From Corbicula japonica (taxonomy: Eukaryota > Mollusca > Bivalvia > Venerida > Cyrenidae), in the NCBI GenBank assembly GCA_038501625.1, contig JAZAYU010000008.1:9362938-9426937 (forward strand): DNA of 64,000 bases, written 5' to 3'. Shown here one piece after another: positions 23,414 through 35,580 of this stretch; the stretch's first letter is position 1, and each line of letters starts with the position of its first letter. The notes under the pieces are model-generated. The model saw only the letters and a list, made by a program, of their open reading frames with translations, did no database searches and was not told the DNA's origin. A program made the position numbers and the translations under genes.

Positions 23414-24137
23414 TCGACTTAAGAGGTCGCAAACATTGGAAATGGCGAAAACAGGCTAAAATTTCAAAAAATGAATTTTGGGGGAAATACTTATTGCCAC
23501 CTAGATTTTAGTAAATAAATGTATTTAGCTATGGATGTAGTAAATGTTTGCAAGCTCAATTTAGTCCAATTCATGTTCTAATTACCAAGCACATACTAAA
23601 ACAAAAGAAAAACCATTTGCATGAGAACTCTGAAATTCATGAACAATATACCAAAGCAACTCATACCTGAAATAAGTATATGCTGGTCTAGAATGTTTAG
23701 TGCCAATCCGTCAAAATAATGTTAGGGTTATCAAGAAATTCAATGAAAACTTACTTCCTACTTTCACTTTCTACTTTCACTTTCAACCAGGAAGTAAGAT
23801 TTCCTTGAATTTCTTGAAAACCCTAACATTATTTTAACGAATTGGCTCTAAACATTGTAGACCAGCATATACTTATTTCAAGTATGAGTTGTTTTGGTAT
23901 ATTGTTCATGAATCTTAGAGTTCTCATGCAAATGGTTTTTCTTTTGTTTTAGTATGTGCTTGGTAATTAGAACATGAATTGGACTAAATTGAGCTTGCAA
24001 ACATTTACTACATCCATAGCTAAATACATTTAATAACTAAAATCTAGGTGGCATTAAGTATTTCCCCCAAAATTCATTTTTTGAAATTTTAGCCTGTTTT
24101 CGCCATTTGCAATGTTTGCGATACCTTAAGGATAATC
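23414..24137. repeat. ~0.7-kb perfect-looking foldback (hairpin)
   Basis: Left arm 23414-23760 and right arm 23789-24137 are reverse complements with few differences. They share, for example, gtcgcaaacattggaaatgg against ccatttgcaatgtttgcgat, and aagcacatactaaaac against gttttagtatgtgctt. The ~28-bp loop is made of tttcacttt repeats. The outer end lies about 60 bp from the end of the 144-bp array. Confidence 0.85.
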
Positions 24138-24639
24138 GCTGAAATGCAAATGCTAAATTATAAATATGGAGTTTTGCACATAGAACACGGTTTTAATATG
24201 TCATTCCGTATAACATTATCAAGGCATGTAATCATATATTGATACGTTAACTTGAACAGAAATGATGGCGGTCATATGATCTCAATTTAAGCTCTCTCCA
24301 ATTCACGGAGTTTTATGCATGTCAGCTATTATATGGACCGTTAATGTCCGCGTTGAACGACACTTTAAAGACAACTATCAATGATTCATTCATATTCCTT
24401 ATCCCTATCTTCTATAAGTTTCAAAATTTGAGCCGTATGGAGTAGCAGCAACATTGTTATGTATGTGAAGTATAACTGGCAACGAACACTATAGTTCGAT
24501 TTTGACCCGTGAGCTGTGACCTTTTGGACAAGTCCATTGTTATAATCCTAAATAGGTAAAGTACGTCAATTTACAAAGGTACCGTTAATTTACTTAACTT
24601 TTATGACATTAAAAAATGTTCAGCAGCCAAAAGTTAGTC

Positions 24640-24716
24640 ACGGCGAAATAGCTCAGTGGATAAAGATCTCGAGCTATGATTCCAAACATTGCAAGTTCGA
24701 ATCCAATTAAACTAAC
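24640..24716 (+). repeat. tRNA-derived sequence
   Basis: Contains an A-box-like tagctcagtggataaag and a B-box-like gcaagttcgaatccaa, followed by a T run. The outer gttagt/actaac pair could form an acceptor-like stem, but the T arm does not pair well. A SINE head or dead tRNA is likelier than a gene. Confidence 0.4.
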
Positions 24717-25147
24717 TTTTTTTATTTTTGTCTTTCATTTACTTTTTTAAATATTAATTTAGTCCGCATGATATTATTTAGTTAATTGTTAATTTATCAT
24801 TGTCTTTTGCAAAGCCTTTTGATTTAGTTCCTGTTCTTTTTTTTTTTAAATATATTGTTGTTGAGCAGCTTGCCGTCCCCCATTCACCGCTGCCCCAAAG
24901 GGGCACTGACACTTGTGAATCCTGACTTTCTGTAAACAATTGTAGTTAATGGAACCTTCATAACATTCTCTTCTTTTCAAAACCTACAATGTATTGGCAT
25001 CGTCCGAAAACTGTATTTTGAGTAAGCTTCGATCGCGACATCTTACCAACTGACTTGATGAAAGCTTACTCGACATTTGCACGGTTTTTTGACAATTTTG
25101 TTGGTGTCTACATATTTGTTATGAAAAGAATGACATTAAAAATAAGA

Positions 25148-25222
25148 TCCGCTTACAGGCTTCGAACTCACAACCCTTCTGACACATTATCAGAAATCAG
25201 AAGCGTTACTGCCACGGCTATG
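25148..25222 (-). repeat. tRNA-derived sequence
   Basis: The minus strand carries catagccgtggcagtaacgc (A box) and gttgtgagttcgaagcc (B box) with a possible anticodon arm between. No convincing acceptor stem, so most likely a SINE or tRNA pseudogene. Confidence 0.35.
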
Positions 25223-26395
25223 AAACCTTTTTGTTACATGTTTTTCAATTTCAAAATTATGAGATATGATAGGACAATCTAACTTCCCTATTTTGTGGAA
25301 TATTCCAAAAATCTATAAATACAAAAGTGCATTCACGGCTCAACGCGTAAAATCGGACTATAACAATATGTCTTTGTTTGTTGAACGTCTTAATAAAGGT
25401 GCGCGGATGAAGCTCTGAAATTTTACTATACAGAATATTGTATGTTCTTGCAGTGATTGGCGAGTTCAATGTATAATTTAAGTCACACATGCCTCTACAT
25501 GTGTTAATATCTGGTTGGGTTTTGATGCAAAAGAAGCATTAGTATCACGAAGTCATGGAACAGCGGAGCAGTTATTAAGTAAAATTAAACTTAAACCATC
25601 AGAAAAAAAAAAACGAAACAGAAAGATGATATTACATTTGCATATATTTATACAAATCGACAATTTAGCACCCTGAAAACGTTCAATTAAACACTTGTTT
25701 CATTTTCCAGAAAAATCAAGAAATGCAAGGATAAGTTCGAATTATGAACATAATTCATTTTTTCTTTTCCAACCACATTTCACATACTGCCCGTTTATCT
25801 AATTCCGTAAAGGCCATATATACAGTGCTATTTTGTTGTTGAGCATATAATATGTATAATTTGCTCTAAACATAGTACTATATATACTTATTGAATTAAA
25901 GTTTATATTATTAACAGTTTAGGAGAAATAAGTCTACCATCTTGTTCTACGTTCGGTTTCAATTTTAAAGGTCGATGTTGTTGAATTTTTGTCATAATGC
26001 TCAAATCTTCAAGCTGTTATTGTACATGTTTTTGGTAATACATCGTATGTATTATTTGTATATATATATCTCGTTCGTGGAATTCCACTTAGTATAGTAT
26101 GCAGAATGATAATTCTCAATAATGGTTGAAATTATTTTTGAGCCAATCGCCATGCAGTATTTTTCAAATATTTCGAACCTTAATTCTCATAATGTTGCGC
26201 GTCGGAAATGTGTTATTATAGGACAATTTGTTCACAATTATTGTTCGAACATTTAATGACGAACATGTATTGTTCGCTTACGATCTTTTAAAGCGTGGAA
26301 GTAGGCGTGACTTACAAAGAGAGAGGTAAGGGAAATCATTTAAATATTATTTGAGCGTTGACTTTTTGGCTGATGATCAACTTCTTAAAATGTTT

Positions 26396-26620
26396 AACCC
26401 TTTACTTCATAGACACGTCTGTTATCACATAAGGACTAGTGTAGATCCAGATCGGCCATAAAATCAATGCCATCTGATCCGGCGTTACACTGTTCGTTGT
26501 ATTTTTAGTCAGAAATAACTTACTGAGTCTAAAAGCGGACAGTGTAGATCATGATCGGAATGCACGGATATGTGTCGGATGATCTGGATATTAACTGTTT
26601 TGCCAAGAGATAAAAGATGT
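26396..26620. repeat. Palindromic family B copy
   Basis: Starts aaccctttacttcatagac and shows both arms: gtgtagatccagatcggcc and gtagatcatgatcggaatgc, with the central loop tttttagtcagaaataact. It lies about 0.6 kb upstream of PNKP. Confidence 0.55.
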
Positions 26621-27148
26621 ATTTATGGATTATAACAATAACCTATACTTAATTTTACTTACATCGGTTTTAAAATTCGATCCGATATCAACGAAACATA
26701 CGAGTAAGATGTACTTTGAGATATAACCCTTTCACAAAAAACGACAAAATTCAACACCGTAATTAAATCGAAAGTAGAAGGAAAAAGAACAAATTATGGG
26801 GATATTCCTAAAACTGTACAAAGTATAACTATTATTCCAGAAGACTATTTAGTACAATGTTTAGTGCACATTTGTGATTACACTAAAGAACAGCTCCATT
26901 CTGTGTTTGATCTGGTTCTGGAAGTAAGACCCAGGTCTTGATGGACCACTTGATTTTCCGACACTTCGCAACATTGCGCCACTCCGATCACGCTTCGGTA
27001 ATTTCTACACAATCCGAAGCTTGCCCGAGATCGCCGGGTAGCTACGATTGACATTGCGCATGTCGATTATGAATGACACCGCATACGGAAATATGCGAAT
27101 ATTCACATGTTTCGGCTTGTTTCCATTTCGTCACAAGACAGCCATTAC

Positions 27149-27174
27149 CACTTCCGTGTCGTAGTCTATATAAA
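27149..27174 (+). promoter_or_regulatory. Candidate PNKP core promoter (ETS-like site and TATA-like box)
   Basis: An ETS-like cacttccg (around 27149-27156) is followed by tatataaa at 27167-27174, 36 bp before the PNKP start codon. If the TATA box is used, the 5'UTR would be only about 10-20 nt. That is unusually short, so the box may be fortuitous. Confidence 0.35.
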
Positions 27175-27209
27175 CAAATGTAATATTTTATCGGTGACAA
27201 ATTGTAAAT

Positions 27210-30200
27210 ATGAGTGGAAGAAGCACAGGACTGAAAAGAAAAGCAGCTGAGCAAGCAGTAATTAAAGCTAAGCGTGCGAAGGGGGAAACCGATTTGAGTG
27301 ACAATTTAAAATGGGAATACCACGGCGATGTTGTGAAAAACGTGTGTCCGCTTCTGATACTTAGCTCAAGTACCTTGTCTGGGAGATCCAAGGCAGCAGG
27401 GTTCGATATTGATTTTACGGTGATCAAAACTGCAAGTGGCAGAAAATTCGCAACAGGTGAACAAGGGCCGATTTTAAAATTTATTAATTTAGTCAAGATA
27501 ATTATTGTTTTATCACTCTTATTTACAGTGAAGTCTTTTTAAGTTTGTCAAATCCTTTTTATTGATTGATGTAGAAATTGATGTTTCCCATTGAATATGG
27601 ACCAATTTTATCAAGTATTTATTTAGGAGTAAATAGATGGGGCTACTAAGCAACTAATATTTTGTGTTTGCATAAAAAACACAATTTTTAATGTCAATAA
27701 ATTTATAAATAATTGATAAAAATTAACATTAACTTAATAGAGTCTAATATAAAATAATATAATGTAATGTAGGAAAATAATTTATCTTTAGTGATCTGAA
27801 TTTTATATCTAAAATGATAAGTTAATAAATAAAAACTGAATAAATAATTTTGGTTTACTTATTAATTTATTTATCCCCTGGTTTAATTAATTGATTTGGA
27901 AAAATAATATTTTACATCTTTTGGTAAGTTGAACTCATACGGGGTAATTGTTACAGTATTAAGAGCATTTAATATTTGTCACAGGTGCTACTGACTGGGA
28001 ATGGTGGGACACGAAGGTACCAGACAAGTTAAGGCAGCTGGACAAGGAGGGTTACCGTATTATATTTGTCACCAACCAAGCTGGTATAGAGAAGCTTAAA
28101 GTCAAACCTGAAGAAATACAGAGAAAAGTTGAGGCCATCATCAAAGAACTTGACATTCCTGTTTTGGTTAGTAATCACAATTTTTTAACCATTTACTCCA
28201 CAGATAAACCCTTTTTGCATGGATGAACAAGTGTAGACCCAGATAGCACTGATGTGTCAGCTGATCTGGATTTACAATGTATACCCATGCAGTAAAGGTG
28301 TATCTATGGAGTAAAGGGTTAACTGTTAACTCCTTGGGATATGGCTGATAATCCATTTGCAACTAGTGTAGATCCAGATCAGCCTGCACATCCTTGCTGA
28401 CTGGTCATGATCTACACTTCTTGAGTAGGACCAGTGTATAGTCAGATAAGCCTAATCATCCTTGCAGTCTGATCTGGATATACACTATACACTTTTATAT
28501 TTATAACGTTATTTCTGACCAAGAAGAAAGCGGTGTAGATCCTGATCAGACTGCATGGACATGCAGGCTGATCAGGATCTACAAAGGTTGCACATGGGGT
28601 AAAGTCATATACACAGTTGATATTGGTATCCAAAGGTTTCTTATATTTTTTAAATGTTTAATTCAAAAGATCTGTGATGATATTTTCAGAACCATATAGG
28701 TATTGCCCTTAAGATCGATCTAAAGCACTGATGCTACAAATATTTTTGCACCTGGTTCAATTTTATAATGCACCATTCAGAAATTTTGCTTTATTGGTAA
28801 CATTCAGTTAGTATTTGTCATTGAAGTCTGCTTTAAGTACAAAAATGTATCAAAATGAATCAAGTTGCAATGTTCACGTTTCAGACTTTTGTGTGCACTG
28901 GAGAGAACCAGTACAGAAAACCAAGCACCTTAATGTGGGAGCACTGGGAAAATAAATGCAATCAGGGAGTTAAGGTTAGCATGTCAGAATTAAAATTTAA
29001 ATATTACACTTCGATACAAGATTTTAACTGACATAAGAAGCAGTCTAGAACAGGCATTTGACAAGTCAACATTTCAGCTAATCAGATGCTTGAGATTTGA
29101 GACTGGTCTCCATTTTTAGTTTTGAGGTCTTGTGCACTGTCTGAGATTTGGTTCAGTTTCATCTAATCAGCTGCTTAGTGATATAGTCTCCAATCACAGC
29201 TCTGTTGTGCAATACCATATTTTATTAAACTAAGTATACTGGACTGACCATAATAGTCCTTAACCCTTTCCTTTATTGCATGTGCTGTCTGATCAGGATA
29301 TGCACTGTTTGCTTTTTGATTTATTAGGTTATTTCTGACCAAAAAGCGACCAGTGCAGATCCTGATCAGACGGCACACACTCTGCGCCCATGCAATAAAG
29401 TTTTGTCTATGGAGGAAAGGGTTAAACTGTAAACTGTCAGATTTTCACTTTCCTGTTACCACCATTTTGAAATTAAAGACATGTTTATATTTTTAGTCTG
29501 GGCTACTTTACTAGTATTCTTGTAGATCAGTTTGAAAAAAAAACTTACTAAGAGGTAGAAACTCATTCACTTCTAGGTGAACAGGTCAGAGTGCATTTAT
29601 GTTGGGGATGCTGCAGGAAGAGCTAAAGAGTGGGCACCTGGAAAACCTAAAGATTTCTCCTGCAGTGACAGGAAGTTTGCTGCTAATCTTGGAATAGGTA
29701 AGTAATAGAGTGTTGTTGATTTTTCTGAGAAACTCAGTTCTTAAGATTTTGTTTTAAATTGTTAAATGTATGGACCCATTAGCTTGCACTTGTTTAAATT
29801 GTACATAGGATATTTTCGATATCCTTAGAGAAAAATATTTAAGCTGGACGTATATGTTATAAATACCTTATACCATTCACAGCTGAAAAAAAAGAAATTA
29901 TTAGATGTATTTACCATGTTTCTTTTAGAATTTAAGACACCAGAAGAATTTTTCCTGGGGGAGAAGCCAGCAAAGTTTGAATGGCTCAGTGTAGATCCGC
30001 AGAAATTCTTGAAGAAAGCCTCAGCTTCTGACAAGAAGGAATATCACAGCAAGGTAAAATTATGGCTGTACTTCTCATAACTAGAGACATAGTGACAAGG
30101 CCCCAAGGTTATAAAACTGAGAATGGAAACCAGTCTTAAATCTCAAGCATCTGATTTCAGCCCATCAGATGCTTGAGATTTGAGACTGGTTTCCATTCTC

Positions 30201-32691
30201 AGTTTTATAACCTTGGAGCAAGGCAAGGTAAAATCAAGGCTGTAATGCTCATAACAATGGATACTGACAACGATAAGTACCGTATCACAGCAAGCAAAAA
30301 TTGGAGCTTTACTAGGGTTGTTCTGCTCTTGACAAGAGATAAAAAATCACTGAAGGAAACCATAAATAATCAAGGCAGATATGTGTAGATGTAGATCAGC
30401 CAGTACATTCATGCTGTCTGATCAGGATCTACATTGTTCACTTTTTGATTCATTAGGTTATCTGGATCTACACTGATCTCACATGCGTAAAAATGTATAT
30501 ATATATGAAGGACAGGATTAAAAAGAGTAAAAATTTTAAATATAGTTATTACTGACTTCCTTTTAAGGCAATTTCAAGCTTTAGTAAATGTTAGAATTGA
30601 CCTTTTAGTCTCCGGAGATGGTGATCATGGTTGGAGCTCCAGCCACTGGCAAGAGTACGTTCCGCAAGCGTTACCTGGAACCACATGGTTATGTTGCTGT
30701 AAACAGAGATACAATGGGTACCATGCAGAAGTGTTTAAAGGTATTACATGTACACAATGACTCAGCTTCATACCTGTCAAGTCTCCCACATCAGGACCCA
30801 AGATCATAAAACTGTGAAGAGGAGTGTCAGCACTTTTAACACCATGTTTGTCCTTGAACTGAGGAATGTTTCATCATGACATTTTATTATCTTTCTGTTC
30901 CAAATTTCATTCTTTGTTTTTGTTGGTTTTCAACTATCACACTTTTCAAACATAAATCTCTGGCAATGAAATAGTTATGTTTGTGTTAGGCAGCCATGCC
31001 ATCATTCCCTATCGTTTCTTGTTAGTTTATGACAAATTACCAAGGGCAGCAAATGTTCAGCTAAATACCCATCCAGTGTTGATTATTTTGTTTAGGCTGC
31101 CACCGAAGCTCTGAAGAGTGGTAAGAGTGTTGTTGCAGATAACACAAACCCATCCGTAGCTGGTAGAAAAGAATTCATAGACTGTGCTAAGAAAAATGGT
31201 GAGTGCAGGGTACCAGATACGACTTAAGTTACACAAAACTGAAGGTCATTCTTGATCTACACATTCTGGGATTGAATTCACTTGGTTTACACTGTTGGTA
31301 AAACATTAAATTTCATTTGTGAGGTTATACTTAATACAAATAGGAGACAACTTGCAAATTAGTTAGCAATGCTAGCTCATTAGAAACCTGAGCAAAATGA
31401 ATTTATACCTTTCTGTTGATTTAATATGTGCTTAAAACAAATAACTTGGATGGCAGTGTGGGCTACAATTCTATGGCTTCGTTGAAGTTCAAAGTTATTT
31501 TAAATAGAATGTGCACTGTTCATGTTCTAAATGGAAATTGCACTTTTATGTTCTAAATAGAATGTGCAATGTTCATGTTCTAAAAGAAAGTGCACTGTAA
31601 ATGTTCTAAATAGAATGTGCACTGTTCATGTTCTAAACGGAATGTGCACTGTTTATTTTCTTAATGTAATGTGCACTGTTTATTTTCTAAATAGAATGTG
31701 CACTTTTCATGTTCTAAATGTAATGTGCACTGTTTATTTTCTAAATAAAATGTGCAATGTTCATGTTAAAAATAGAAAGTGCACTTTAAATGTTCTAAAT
31801 AGAATGTGCAATGTTCATGTTCTAAAATAGAATGAACACTGTTCATGTTCTAAATGGAAAGTGCATTTTTATGTTCTAAATAGAATGTGCACTGTTCATG
31901 TTCAAATAAGGAAGTGCACTGTTCATGTTTTAAATAGAATGTGCACTGTTCATGATCTAAATAAGTGCAATGCTCATGTTCTAAATAAAAAGTGCACTGT
32001 TCATGTTCAAATTAGGAAGTGCGCTGTTCATGTTCTAAATAGAATGTGCACTGTTCATGATCTAAAAAGGAAGTGCAATGCTCATGTTCTAAATAGAAAG
32101 TGCACTGTTCATGTTCAAATTAGGAAGTGCACTGTTCATGTTCTAAATAAAATGTGCACTTTTCGTGATCTACATAGAATGTTCACTGCTGTCCAGGTCT
32201 ATGTGTATTCCTTGAAATATAAGAATGTTGTTATAATATTACTTAAACAAAAATTAATAAAGCACTCATATAATATCAAAGTTTTTGAAAAATATCTAAC
32301 CTTCTGTCATTTTGGGGAGCTTTCATGACATACTTGTAATATGATCTACCTAATGACATCACTACAAAATAATATTTATTTTTAAACAAACCATATAATT
32401 CAATTCCCACAAAATATATGGTGTTACAGTATTTTATTTGTTGTTTCAGGTGTACCATGTAGATGTTTTGTTATGGACACACCCATTGAGTTGGCTCATC
32501 ACTTGAACTATTTCCGACAAACTCAGACAAATGGAGGAGTGCGGCGCATCCCAGATGTAGGGTATAATGTATACAAGAAAAACTTTGAGGCTCCGACCAA
32601 GACAGAAGGCTTCTCAGAAGTCCTGGCCATTTCTTTTGATCCCAAGTTTGATAACAAAAAGGATGAGGAATTATTTAAACAATGGACTTGA
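27210..32691 (+). CDS. PNKP: PNKP, polynucleotide kinase 3'-phosphatase (8 exons, 413 aa)
   Basis: Nuclear and mitochondrial DNA-end repair enzyme that removes 3'-phosphates and phosphorylates 5'-OH ends for ligation. Exons: 27210-27456, 27985-28166, 28885-28974, 29577-29697, 29929-30053, 30609-30740, 31096-31198 and 32450-32691, all in frame. The phosphatase (HAD) domain has motif I GFDIDFT (nucleophile D66, general acid D68), FVTNQAG and YVGDAAGR (residues 181-188). The kinase domain has P-loop GAPATGKST (264-272, K270), NRDTMG (D289), ADNTNP and the C-terminal [10 protein letters not shown]. Human PNKP is 521 aa; the ~110-residue N-terminal FHA domain that binds phospho-XRCC1/XRCC4 is absent, and a basic KRKAAEQ..KAKRAK stretch opens the protein instead. 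No upstream FHA exon was seen, though one could be missed. Confidence 0.95.
28186..28322. repeat. Palindromic family B copy
   Basis: In PNKP intron 2. It runs from aaccatttactccacagat to ggagtaaagggttaa, with gtgtagacccagatagc in one arm. Confidence 0.55.
28323..28612. repeat. Tandem family B copies
   Basis: Directly follows the previous copy. Two further arms are seen: agtgtagatccagatcagcc and gtgtagatcctgatcagac, with the central loop acgttatttctgaccaag. Confidence 0.55.
29050..29135. repeat. Palindromic family A fragment
   Basis: In PNKP intron 3: aatcagatgcttgagatttg and gagactggtctccattttta. Only one arm of the element is present. Confidence 0.45.
29261..29425. repeat. Palindromic family B copy, compact
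   Basis: Clean copy in PNKP intron 3, from ttaaccctttcctttattg to ggaaagggttaa. Both arms (gatcaggatatgcactgt and gtgcagatcctgatcagac) flank gtttctgaccaaaa-type centre sequence. Confidence 0.65.
30102..30217. repeat. Palindromic family A copy (near-perfect)
   Basis: In PNKP intron 5. The arm reads ccaaggttataaaactgag, aatggaaaccagtct, aaatctcaagcatctgat and is mirrored almost base for base. Very short loop, no coding capacity. This is the best example of the family; other copies differ mainly at the loop and by point changes. Confidence 0.8.
30386..30530. repeat. Palindromic family B copy
   Basis: In PNKP intron 5. Contains gtagatgtagatcagccag, gatcaggatctacattg and gttcactttttgattcat. The right arm is shortened. 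Confidence 0.5.
31500..32190 (+). repeat. 27-bp minisatellite in PNKP intron 7
   Basis: About 25 imperfect units of aatagaatgtgcactgttca plus tgttcta. Because the unit is a multiple of three and lacks stops in one frame, it yields long repetitive open frames (C-T-V-H-V-L-N-R-M type). These are not genes: the array lies entirely between PNKP exons 7 and 8. Confidence 0.85.
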
Positions 32692-33424
32692 CACTATTAA
32701 TTTTAGTGTTTTTAGTGCTATTTTGTATATAGTCTTTTTACAAATGACAAGGCTACAAGTTTGTAAAACTGAGAATGGAAACATATTGGTCTCTTCTCAA
32801 TTTTAAGCCAGTCAGATTACTGAGATAGATAGGATTAGATTAGATAGGAACTGAAGTTGTTTTGGTTGTATGTTATAAGGATTTTATATTTGAATTTTAT
32901 ATAAAATATTTCAACTTGTATTTGAGATCCTAAAATTTAGGTGTTTTTAGAAAAGTTTAAGAATATTTCTATACAAGATTGGACATATCACAGTCATGAT
33001 TGTGTTTTGATACATTTTCCTGATTAAATATACCCAGTAAATGCCATTTTGATGTGACAAAAATGTCAGGCTTTCCATATTGGTTTAATCTTATAAATAA
33101 TCTTTTGGGAAGACTGTATGTAGATGGCAGTTCTATACATTACAGTTATTTTCTGGTTAAGAGTGGGAAAAACATGTTTCTTTCAAAGTGACATTATGAA
33201 TTTGATTTTTTGATTTTACCCTGTTACTGTTGTGCCAATGTTTGTCAGTTACAGTGCAATGCTTTTCTTAAAGACATTGTTATCATATTTTTGTAAGAAA
33301 GTTCTATATACATGTAATTCTTTTATTCATTTTTAAGGTGTTAAGTTCACTAAGCAAGTACTAAATGAAACTGTGTTTACATGTACTTTTATTAAATTTG
33401 GCAAAGTTCATTCTGATATTTGAA

Positions 33425-33430
33425 AATAAA
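33425..33430 (+). terminator. Candidate PNKP polyadenylation signal
   Basis: AATAAA about 730 nt after the PNKP stop codon. A second AATAAA-like site lies near 33760. Use is inferred, not shown. Confidence 0.3.
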
Positions 33431-33929
33431 GATAAACAACAAAATACTTAAACATTCCAGATAATACTATGTTAAATATTAAAAAGAAATGTGATTAGCA
33501 TAGTTGTTGGGAGAGCATTATTTATTTTTTGACACACACTGTCCCTGAATGGAGTTTTTTCTTACAGATTTGTTAAATTTAAGCCCACATCTCACTATAT
33601 CAATCATGAACATTTTTGGCAGCAGCTGTTCATCGTTTCTTTTCACATTTTAATAACAACACTGTTTTAATTATTATTTTGTTGTTGTTATTTGTTATTA
33701 AATTCCCATTGTTATGTTTCACTTTTAGTTAAGAACTAACAAGAATATTTTTATATTGATAATAAAAACTGTCAATCGGTTGTTTTAAGAGTTATTTTGC
33801 CCAGTCCTCATATTTAGCTAACTGAACGATATAGCATTTAAATAAGCAGACAAGAGTTGTCAACTGCCATGTGTGCTGGTTAAATAAAGTAATTATTGCT
33901 CTTGGTTTAGGGTCCAGACAGCCTTCTGA

Positions 33930-34860
33930 TGGAAAGACAACCAATTTTGGGGAGCTGAAATATTTATGCCCCACTTCGAAGAAGCATGGGTATATTGCTT
34001 TGCACATATAGGTGCATACAGAGGTGGCTAGCAGTTTATCCATAACCAGAATTTGTCGAAGCAAAAACTAGACATTGATTTGGCATTCAGTCATCATATT
34101 TGTCAGAGGTTTGTCATAACATGTGTTTTGAATTAGAGATCAGTAGGTCAAAGGTCAAGGCCATGGTGACCTTAACACAACCACAAAACTAGACATTACA
34201 AAGATATCACATATGGTCCTCACAGTTGTTGATGTTGGTTTGTGATCGCATGTAGAAAAGCTGATAACCCTATTGATATTGAGGTCAATGTCACAGTGAC
34301 CTTCAACACGAAAACCTTGTCCAACCAATAACTAGACATCAATTTCATCTAATGTCCTTAGAGTTGGTAGAGAGGTTTGTCAGACATGAAGATGACCACC
34401 ATTGATCCATTGATTTTGAGGTCAGTAGGTCAAAGGTTAAGGTCACATTGACCTTCAACACAAAATCTTTTCCGACAAATAACTAGACAACAATTTTATC
34501 TATGATTTTCACATTTGGTTAGTAGGTTTGTCATTATATGTAGATATCCCCTATTTATATTGAGATCAGTAGGTCAAAATCCTTTTTTACTGATAACTTT
34601 ACAGGGATTTGGCATACTGTTATCAAACTTGGTACAGAGGTTTGTCGCCACACATAAATGTCCCCTAAATTTTGTGGCCGAATGTCATGGTCTCAGTGAT
34701 CTTTAACACAAAAACCTTGACCAACCCATAACTGGACAATTATTTTATCAACAAATGTCATATGGAGAATTCTCTCGCATGTTGATGACCCTTATTGATT
34801 TTTAGTAAAGCAGGTCGATCAATGTCAAAGTAAGCTTCAACGCAAAAACAAACCAATAAA
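33930..34860. repeat. Degenerate tandem-repeat element
   Basis: Begins tatgccccacttcgaagaag and gtatattgctttgcacat, then several decayed ~140-bp units with gatcagtaggtcaaaggtca, aactagacatcaattt and ggtttgtc. The wording resembles the 145-bp array at 19592-20688 but is much more diverged, so it is an older copy of a related bivalve repeat. Confidence 0.55.
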
Positions 34861-34874
34861 CCCTATCTTTTACC

Positions 34875-35050
34875 CTTCTTCTTCTTTCAGAGTACTAGCC
34901 ATCTTCAACTGATTGAAATTTACTGCCAGGTCAAACGCGCAAAGGGCTAGAAAAGAGTAAAAACTTTGAAAGTATATTTATAGTGCTGGTTAAAAATGCG
35001 GACAAGGGGCAATTAGACAATTAGCACGGAATGACTCAACTGATTTGAGC
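34875..35050 (-). mobile_element. Second LINE 3' tail
   Basis: Closely matches the 3'UTR of the LINE at 18113-18529 (for example actgccaggtcaaacgcgca and ggacaaggggcaattagac) and ends in the same GAA-rich tail. No coding part remains. Confidence 0.65.
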
Positions 35051-35580
35051 AATGACTGCACTTAAAGTAAGTAGCCATCATATCATCGATTTCTTCATAA
35101 AATGACTAGTAATTATAAAGTGTTAACAAAGAAGTACGGCAATGACCGGAAATAATGGCCCAACAAAGACCGGGCAAAGTTAGCTCCCCTTTGATAATCA
35201 CACCATTTGCAACCGACAACCTTGCGAAACAGATAAAGTACAGAAGTTTTATACTCTGTTTCAATTATCTACTGATATAAAACGAAATTTGTGTATATAT
35301 ATTCAAAAAATACTGTCAATTATTCAGTTCCGGCATTCAATCAGTTCCGACACATTTGAGTTACATAAATCGAAAATGTGTTAAGGAGATATCAAAGTCT
35401 AAAGAGCTGAAGAGTGAAGTGCGTCGGGTGTTGGAAATCATGATTTCATATAAGTTCATTTCTTTTCGGACTTGTCAACTTCTTGTAGCGTCACATATCA
35501 TTTATTATGCATTTGAGTGTGTAATGACATGCAAAAACAAATAAAAGTGAAATTTGTAGTAAATTCTAACCTTGAAAACC

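Larger units (their letters stand above)
17694..27209. other. Spacer between RB1CC1 and PNKP
   Basis: The genes on either side point away from each other. No exons were recognised. The spacer is packed with repeats (listed separately). The unassigned parts, about 18550-19140, 20990-21290, 24140-24620 and 25230-26390, are AT-rich with nothing identifiable. Confidence 0.6.

Noticed and set aside
31564..32328. Two long plus-strand ORFs rich in Cys, Val, His and Asn
   Set aside because: They are translations of a 27-bp minisatellite inside PNKP intron 7.
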